From the NCBI GenBank assembly GCA_018434325.1, contig JAHDPO010000046.1:1-48568 (forward strand): DNA of 48,568 nt, given 5' to 3'. Below, piece by piece: positions 42,998-48,568 of this stretch. The number at the start of each line of letters is the position of its first letter. Positions within the stretch are counted from its first letter, which is position 1. The notes under the pieces were generated by a model. That model was not told the origin of the DNA. It searched no databases and saw nothing but the letters and a program-made list of their open reading frames with translations. Made by a program: the position numbers and the translations under genes. This DNA comes from Clostridia bacterium. Its GTDB lineage: Bacteria > Bacillota > Peptococcia > DRI-13 > UBA5745.

Positions 42998-43582
42998 ATG
43001 AATCTCGGCGAATTCTTAAATCATTTAAATCGCGGGCTGACCGTTGCCGGCGGGTCGGAAGCCCATCTCTTTATGCATGAGGTAAGCCAGGAAGCCTTGC
43101 GGATTACAGCGGAGCTTAACAATGCTTATCACACACCGGCGGAAATCCGCTCCTTGATGGCAAGGCTTACCGGCAAGCCGATAGACCCCTCCTTTGCCAT
43201 GTTTCCACCCTTTTACACCGACTGCGGCAAAAACATCACTATAGGAAAAAATGTTTTTATCAACAGCGGTTGTAAATTCCAGGATCAAGGCGGCATCGCC
43301 ATCGGAGACGGCGCCTTGATCGGTCATAATGTGGTTCTGGCTACTCTTAACCATGACCTGGCCCCGGAAAAACGAAGCGCCATGCATCCGGCCCCTATCG
43401 TAATTGGGAAAAACGTCTGGATAGGCTCCAATGCCACTATTCTCCCTGGCGTAACCATCGGGGAGGGAGCCATCGTTGCCGCCGGCGCAGTGGTGACAAA
43501 GGATGTCCTGGCCAATACCATTGTGGGCGGCGTGCCGGCCAAATTGATTAAAAAAATCGTCAGCGAGGAAAATAATGAGTAA
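42998..43582 (+). CDS. Hexapeptide-repeat sugar O-acetyltransferase
   Basis: Maltose/galactoside acetyltransferase-like protein of 194 residues, a trimeric left-handed beta-helix enzyme that uses acetyl-CoA. Hexapeptide repeats are clear from [13 protein letters not shown] onwards ([40 protein letters not shown]), and the catalytic His lies in TLNHDL. The ATG at 42998, ten bases after AAGGAG, is chosen over the ATG at 42989, which is too close. It is 27 bases past the alcohol dehydrogenase and overlaps the next gene by eight. Confidence 0.9.
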   Translation: MNLGEFLNHLNRGLTVAGGSEAHLFMHEVSQEALRITAELNNAYHTPAEIRSLMARLTGKPIDPSFAMFPPFYTDCGKNITIGKNVFINSGCKFQDQGGIAIGDGALIGHNVVLATLNHDLAPEKRSAMHPAPIVIGKNVWIGSNATILPGVTIGEGAIVAAGAVVTKDVLANTIVGGVPAKLIKKIVSEENNE

Positions 43583-44402
43583 AAAGGTTTTGACCATTTC
43601 CGGCAGCCTGATCCCTATATTGCTTTGCCTTATATGCATGGCCGCCTTGGTTGTTTTGGCCGGTTGCTCCAGTCGTCCCCACTCTTCATCAACCGCTCCA
43701 ACATCTATACCCGCTGACACGCCAACAGCTATGCCCTCTGAGAGTTCGGCCTCGCCTGCTTCTGCTCCGCCGGAATCAGGCGAATCCAGTACCCAGGCAG
43801 AGGAGCCGCAGCAGAATGCTCAGCAGAATGCTCAGCAGGATGCTCAGCAAAATACTCAGCCGACGTCTTCGCCACCGGCTGCAATGCCCTCCACCGTGCC
43901 TTCTAAACCGGAGCCTCGGGAAGAATCGCAGCCGCAGGCTGCCCCGCCAACAGCCGCAATCCCTTCCGGCATACCTTTGGAATCCGCCGAAGAATCCAGC
44001 GAACCAGGCGAACCAGGCGAATCCAACGCCCGGGAAGAAGCTGACGCCAAGCCAACGATAAACATTCAGATCGGCAGCCAAAGCTTTACGGCAACCCTGT
44101 ATGCCAATGCTTCTGCGGAGGCGTTGCTGGAAAAGCTGCCCCTGGCCTTGAATATGGATGAATTAAACGGCAACGAGAAATTCTATTTTTTCTCAGAAAG
44201 CCTTCCTGCCGCAACTCAGCAGGTGGAAAATATCAAAGCCGGCGATCTTATGCTCTACGGCGCCGATTGCCTGGTATTGTTCTATGAAAGTTTTGCAACC
44301 TCCTACAGCTACACAAGACTTGGCTATATTGGAGATGTGACCGGTCTGGCAGACGTTCTTGGCAGCGGCAGTGTCGAAATTACTTTTAGCGCCGGCCATT
44401 GA
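43575..44402 (+). CDS. Lipoprotein with cyclophilin-like domain
   Basis: A 275-residue secreted lipoprotein. The signal peptide ends in the lipobox VLAGC (Cys about residue 33). A linker of about 120 residues is very rich in Pro, Ser, Glu and Gln with tandem QQNAQQ units. The C-terminal 110 residues form a cyclophilin-like fold of the bacterial type ([35 protein letters not shown], and [18 protein letters not shown]). The biochemical role of this domain is unknown. It shares the operon with the acetyltransferase and alcohol dehydrogenase. Confidence 0.82.
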   Translation: MSKKVLTISGSLIPILLCLICMAALVVLAGCSSRPHSSSTAPTSIPADTPTAMPSESSASPASAPPESGESSTQAEEPQQNAQQNAQQDAQQNTQPTSSPPAAMPSTVPSKPEPREESQPQAAPPTAAIPSGIPLESAEESSEPGEPGESNAREEADAKPTINIQIGSQSFTATLYANASAEALLEKLPLALNMDELNGNEKFYFFSESLPAATQQVENIKAGDLMLYGADCLVLFYESFATSYSYTRLGYIGDVTGLADVLGSGSVEITFSAGH

Positions 44403-44410
44403 AGAGCAAA

Positions 44411-45520
44411 TTATTTATCCAAAAAGCATGAAAGCACTTCTTCCACGAATTTCTCCCGTTCATTGATCCAGGGACTGTGGCCGGAATGCTCAAACCACAA
44501 GATTTCCTTTTGGGGAGCATCCAATATTTCCAGGTATTCCTCAACTAAAACCGCAGGCGCATTGATATCATGACGGCCCAAAAAGAAATAGACAGGCACG
44601 TCCAGTTTGGCATAATCCCTTCTCAAATCGATGTCATAAAGCTGTTGGTACACATGATTAAAGGTATTGACGATACCCCGGACATAGTTGATTTTATCAA
44701 GGATTCCGTACTCGGAAGCAGCGATATCCCGCAAGGTGTTGTAGCCGGCATTATGAATTTCGGGATTGCCTGCCATATGGGCGCTGAGATAATTTAAATA
44801 CACAGCGCTCTTCCAGGTTACGTCCTTGCCGTAGTAGGGAGGCACGCCGTTAGCCGCCAGTTTTTTTACGATGGCAAAATCCTTTTTTAATGTGGCAATT
44901 TCCAAATCTTTAGCATAATCTATCTCTTCCGTTTCACAAAAGCTGATCATTTGCCCTGTGCCAATAAACGCGTGATAGGAATCCGGGTATTGATCAATCA
45001 GGAAAATCCCCAAAGCGCTGCCCCAGGATTCCCCTATCAGATAGATTTTTTCCTGGGAAAACCGCTCTTTTAAGTATTCCGTCAGGGCATAGCCACCCTG
45101 AATATAAGTATCAACGTTGATGTGCTCCGTTTTATCGGCATAATAGGATTTGCCGGCGCCGGGCTGATCCCAGTTTACAACCACAAAGTGCTGCTCAAGA
45201 GCCGCCAGCTCATACCGCACGGCAGCCATCTGAGTGCCGCCGGGACCGCCTGCCAAAAACAACAGTACGGGCTTGCTTTTATCCCATCCCCTCAAACTGA
45301 TCCATTGTTTTCTGCCGTTTAACTCCAGCTCCGTCAGTTCTGCAATGCTGTTTTCCGGTATGTTGCCTTTCTCATCAAGAATCGGGGGCGTGGCGGCAAG
45401 CATTTGTGAAAAGCTAATTACTCCCAGACTCAAAACGATTATTCCGACTAAGAATGAGGCAAGCTTTTTCAGAAGCGTCCAGGGCCGTTGATTCATTTTT
45501 TTCTTCATACAATCAATCAT
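44411..45520 (-). CDS. Alpha/beta hydrolase with N-terminal membrane anchor
   Basis: Hydrolase of the proline iminopeptidase-like group, 369 residues. A membrane span (about residues 21-40) is followed by the oxyanion motif LAGGPGGTQ, the nucleophile elbow GESWGSALG, the acid Asp in GRHDINAP and the His in HSGHSPW. The span would place the enzyme at the outer face of the membrane. Convergent with the lipoprotein gene, eight bases away. Whether it is a peptidase or an esterase cannot be told. Confidence 0.88.
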   Translation of the reverse strand: MIDCMKKKMNQRPWTLLKKLASFLVGIIVLSLGVISFSQMLAATPPILDEKGNIPENSIAELTELELNGRKQWISLRGWDKSKPVLLFLAGGPGGTQMAAVRYELAALEQHFVVVNWDQPGAGKSYYADKTEHINVDTYIQGGYALTEYLKERFSQEKIYLIGESWGSALGIFLIDQYPDSYHAFIGTGQMISFCETEEIDYAKDLEIATLKKDFAIVKKLAANGVPPYYGKDVTWKSAVYLNYLSAHMAGNPEIHNAGYNTLRDIAASEYGILDKINYVRGIVNTFNHVYQQLYDIDLRRDYAKLDVPVYFFLGRHDINAPAVLVEEYLEILDAPQKEILWFEHSGHSPWINEREKFVEEVLSCFLDK

Positions 45521-45640
45521 CGATCTATATCCTCCCCATAATAAAACAGCTGCATTTCAGGTGCGATGCTATTTTAGCAAAGCAATCTGTCAGGCAGCTG
45601 TTTTCAGCCTTAAATCTATCTTAAATCAGCCAATCGGCAA

Positions 45641-46534
45641 TCATGTTTTTGGCCGCCGGGAATCGGCAGCCTGCTTACCGTCAAGGATAGCCTGCAGTTT
45701 GGCATATAGGCCCCTCAGAGTAAAAAGCGTTCCTTGCATAGTGGCGGCCACAGACTTGACCAAATGGGGAATCCGGCTAAATTGGCTGACGCTTTCATTG
45801 ATCATATAGGTCCACGTGGTCGTAGCACCCAAAAGATCGGCTTGGGCCATATCGATGCCCTCTTCGGTAATTTGGCATTTCCGCATATGCTCCACCACAT
45901 CGCTTTTAATATCTGCCGTCATTTCGGCAAAGGCGGCAAGGGCAAAAGCCTGGTATTCCTCTAAAGGGCTTTTTCCTCCAATAATCATCAAATGGATGCC
46001 ACGCCGTTTGTCCTCCATAGCCGCCAAATAAGAAGCCCAATTCATGTTGATAAAGTAAAGGGTCAGCTGCCTTTCGGCCAGCCTCACTCCCTTTTCGCCT
46101 ATGCGATCAATCAGCCTTCGATAGGCGTCAGGAGATTCCTCGCTCATGATTTGCGGCGCCTCCAACTCCAGCAAAATCCGGTTGCGGTAATCGGTAACCA
46201 GCTTTCTCTGCTTTTCAAGAATTTGTGAATACCGCTCCAGCATATAGCGGGCTTCCCCATCCTTGCCTTCCTGGATTCTTTGGCTGCGGCGCAACAGTTT
46301 AGGATATTTTTTGTAGTGATAAAATTCAATGCCGAAAAGCGTATCCAAATCAACGTCTTTCAGGCAAACAAAGAACCGGCTTTCTCCCGGGTCCCCCTGC
46401 CGTCCGGCTCGGCCCCGCAATTGATTGTCAATGCGCAGGCTGCGGTTGATGCCCGTACTCACCACAGATAAGCCGCCGGCAGCCCGGACGAATTCCGCCT
46501 CTTTTTCATCGCAGCCCCCCAGGCGGATGTCCAC
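45641..46534 (-). pseudogene. SecA-like ATPase, C-terminal fragment after a frameshift
   Basis: Continues the SecA-like chain after the break at about 46530: it begins VDIRLGGCDEKEAEFVRAAGGL, then IDNQLRGRAGRQGDPGESRFF, the helicase motif VI of SecA, followed by the helical wing and scaffold region to residue 297. It lacks the C-terminal zinc-binding tail of housekeeping SecA. It could be read from a GTG within the break, but without motor domain 1 it would not be functional as an ATPase by itself. Confidence 0.85.
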
Positions 46535-47966
46535 GCCCCGCCATATTGGTGGAAATCGTCACGCGATAAGGCCGGCCGGCTTCCGCAATAATCGCCCCTT
46601 CCTCCTGATCATTTTTGGCATTGAGGACACAATGCCTTATTCCCCGCTGGGTCAATAAGGCCGAAAAGTGCTCCGACTCCTTTACGCTTTGGCTGCCTGC
46701 CAAAACAGGCTGCCCCTTCTGATGAGCGGCTTGGATGCAGGCCAAAACGGCGGCCTCCTGCTCTGCCTTTTCCAAAAATATCGAGTCGGAATGGTCAATG
46801 CGGATACAGGGTAGATGAGGCGGGATTGCGTCCACCTCCAGCCCGTAGATTTTTTTCAGCTCCGCCGCGGCAGAGGCCGCCGTTCCCGTCATGCCGCAAA
46901 GTATTTTGTATTGCAATAAAAAAGCTTGCATGCTCATGGAATGATAAATCACCGCCGGCTCTCCCTGCTTTCCTAGCTCCCGGCATTCCACGGCCTGGTG
47001 CAATAGATCGGGAAAGCGACGGTCCTCGGCAGTGCGTCCCGTGGACTCATCAATAACCCATATGGAGCCGTCTTTGACAATATAATCTTTATCCTTCTTT
47101 AAAAGAAATCTGGCTTCTAAGGCTGCGCTGACCATAGCAAGGACATCGGCATTTTCGCCGAGATAAAGATTGGCAAGTCCTAACCTGGCTTCTATAAAGG
47201 TAATGCCTGTTTCCGTCAGCCATACCTGATTATCTGCCGGATTGACTTCCGCATCAGCTTCCGGCAACTCTCCAACAGCCTCGGCAACCTTAACCGCTAT
47301 CGCAGGCCCTGCCTGGGGATTGCCTGCCAGAACCAAGGGGATTCGGGCTTCGTCAATCAAAATGGAATCCGCTTCGTCCACCAAAGCGACAGGAAAAACC
47401 GGGAAGATCAATTTTTCTTTTTCTGTACAGAGAAAATCCCGCAGATAGTCAAAAGCGGCTTCTTTCGCCGACACATATACCACATCACAGGCATAGACGG
47501 CCTTCCTGCGCCCGAAATCGGCGGCTTCGTCTATATAACCGCAGGTCAAGCCACAAGTCCTGTAAATAGCCATATTCGCCTGATAATCCCGGCGGGCCAG
47601 ATAGTCGTTGAACACCAGAAGATGAACAGGCTTTTTCTGCAAAGCAAACATAGCCGCCGCAACCACCGCCGCCAGGGTTTTGCCCTCGCCGGTGGGAAGC
47701 TCGGCAATGCGGCCTTGCTGCATGGAATAAGCGGCCATTAGCTGGGTGTCAAATAAAGACAGACCCGTCTTTTGCCTGATGATTTCTTTTAAGAGGCTAT
47801 AGGCTTCAGCGGTTTTCCCGCCACCTTGCAGGACAGATTGCCGAAGCAGGGCGACCAATTGGCCTTCCGCCCAACCCAGCCATTGATAGCTGTTGACCCG
47901 GCGGCAGAAATCCGCATAAGGCAAATCAGGCCCTCGCCGAGAGCCTGCGTTTTTTCTTATATTCAT
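46506..47966 (-). pseudogene. SecA-like ATPase, N-terminal fragment up to a frameshift
   Basis: N-terminal 486 residues of a SecA/SecA2-like preprotein translocase motor. It has Walker A AELPTGEGKTLAA, DEAD-type motif VDEADSILIDEARIP, and ILCGMTGTAAS. It ends in STNMAGRGHPPGGLR and a stop, whereas SecA reads TNMAGRG-T/V-DIRLGG; the lost reading resumes in another frame in the downstream fragment. The DNA has one GGGGC where two would restore MAGRGVD, so a 5-bp contraction explains the break. The start at ATG 47966 follows AAGGAG. It is preceded by a small membrane protein gene. Confidence 0.85.
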
Positions 47967-48027
47967 ATACAAACTCCTTCATCGATAAATCATGCTTGTT
48001 TATTCAGCCATGATGATGAAGGAGTTT

Positions 48028-48231
48028 TCATTCGTTTTTATGCACCGACAGGGCCAAGGCAATATAGCCTCTCGTATTTTCAGAGACGGCAAGGACAAAA
48101 GAGATCACCGCCATAAATATGGCGGGAAGAGGCGCGATGACCGGATTGATCAGCACCATGGCCAGCGCCGCCAGTATAAAGAAATGGATAAGTCCGTAAT
48201 ATATACGATTTCTGAAAAAATTTGAGCTCAT
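48028..48231 (-). CDS. Small two-span membrane protein, SecA-linked
   Basis: A 67-residue hydrophobic protein (MSSNFFRNRIYYGLIHFF start) with two spans (about residues 12-32 and 34-52) and the C-terminus YIALALSVHKNE. GGAG lies six bases before the ATG at 48231. It is 61 bases upstream of the SecA-like gene in the same orientation and may be co-transcribed. A decayed copy of its last residues lies at 39653-39730. No known family is recognised. Confidence 0.6.
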   Translation of the reverse strand: MSSNFFRNRIYYGLIHFFILAALAMVLINPVIAPLPAIFMAVISFVLAVSENTRGYIALALSVHKNE

Positions 48232-48348
48232 GCTGTTCTCCAAGTCTCAGCTAAATACGCAAAATTGCAGGTCCTTCACCGAGAGTGTGAATTCAGGCCG
48301 AGGTCTTAGCTGCAGGGTCAGTTGCCTCCCGGAGCCAGGTCAGTTTCT

Positions 48349-48515
48349 GTTCAATTTTTCCGTTTGTATGCAGATCCTCGTCGGCGTCTGTTCAATTTTT
48401 TCGTTAGTATGTGAAATGCAACCGTTACCGGGGTCATTCTTAGCCAATCTCAGGCCAAATTTGTTCAATTTTTTCGTTTGTGTGTAGATTCCCCTTTGCA
48501 TTTCACATACTAACG
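48349..48515. repeat. Palindromic repeat cluster at the right window end
   Basis: Three units of the GTTCAATTTTTTCGTTTGTA type (48349-48370, 48390-48411, 48463-48484), and a perfect 19-bp inverted repeat: CGTTAGTATGTGAAATGCA (48402-48420) with its complement at 48497-48515. The units match 76-137 in reverse. No gene is seen in 48232-48568. Confidence 0.7.
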
Positions 48516-48568
48516 TAATTTTTGCTCACCCGGCCTCTGCTAATTGCATACAAGTGTAATTTTTGCAC

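Overview
The window looks like a chromosome segment of a strictly anaerobic or microaerophilic Firmicute (Clostridia or Negativicutes type). Supporting signs are a tryptophan T-box leader, HPr with both His15 and Ser46, strong GGAGG ribosome sites, several molybdenum hydroxylases, a hybrid-cluster protein with its own Crp/Fnr-type regulator, ferritin and a bacteriohemerythrin. No rRNA, tRNA, phage, IS transposase or CRISPR array was seen. Genus cannot be named from the sequence alone.

Layout. 0.5-4.3 kb (minus): three-subunit xanthine-dehydrogenase-family operon. 4.8 kb (plus): LpdD-like small protein. 5.7-7.6 kb (minus): sugar nucleotidyltransferase and GT4 glycosyltransferase. 7.8-8.5 kb (minus): class II aldolase. 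8.7-11.8 kb (plus): fused 2Fe-2S/molybdopterin hydroxylase. 12.3-16.1 kb: ferritin, a Crp/Fnr regulator and, divergently, a ferredoxin-hcp operon sharing a palindromic operator. 16.3-18.4 kb: HD-GYP response regulator, HPt protein, hemerythrin. 18.5-20.3 kb (minus): TrpB2-type tryptophan synthase beta behind a Trp-specific T-box. 20.4-23.1 kb: DtxR-like repressor and a membrane-anchored FAD oxidoreductase. 23.4-39.5 kb (minus): the catabolic island described below. 39.7-48.2 kb: metallo-hydrolase, MerR/iron alcohol dehydrogenase/acetyltransferase/lipoprotein cluster, alpha/beta hydrolase, a frameshifted SecA-like ATPase and a small membrane protein.

The most interesting system is the island at 23.4-38.6 kb. 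Reading on the minus strand it encodes an acetoin-dehydrogenase-like TPP complex (E1 alpha, E1 beta, E3, a free-standing lipoyl protein and a separate E2 catalytic protein), a GatD-like zinc dehydrogenase, galactitol-type PTS EIIB, EIIA and EIIC, a 47-residue membrane protein, a RuBisCO-like protein, a LevR-type sigma-54 activator, HPr, enzyme I and GAPDH. A sigma-54 promoter with exact GG-N10-GC spacing lies ahead of E1 alpha, and two inverted repeats 120-170 bp upstream are candidate enhancer sites. The gene set suggests a self-contained pathway: PTS import and phosphorylation of a polyol or related compound, oxidation, RuBisCO-like enol chemistry, thiamin-dependent cleavage to an acyl-CoA, and entry to glycolysis at GAPDH. 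The substrate is not determined.

The gene-poor gaps are full of short repeats: a MITE-like element of about 140-150 bp with terminal inverted repeats (three copies, both orientations), a second family of about 200 bp that carries an operator-like palindrome, a recurring 16-bp dyad, and a fourth family found at both ends of the window in opposite orientation.
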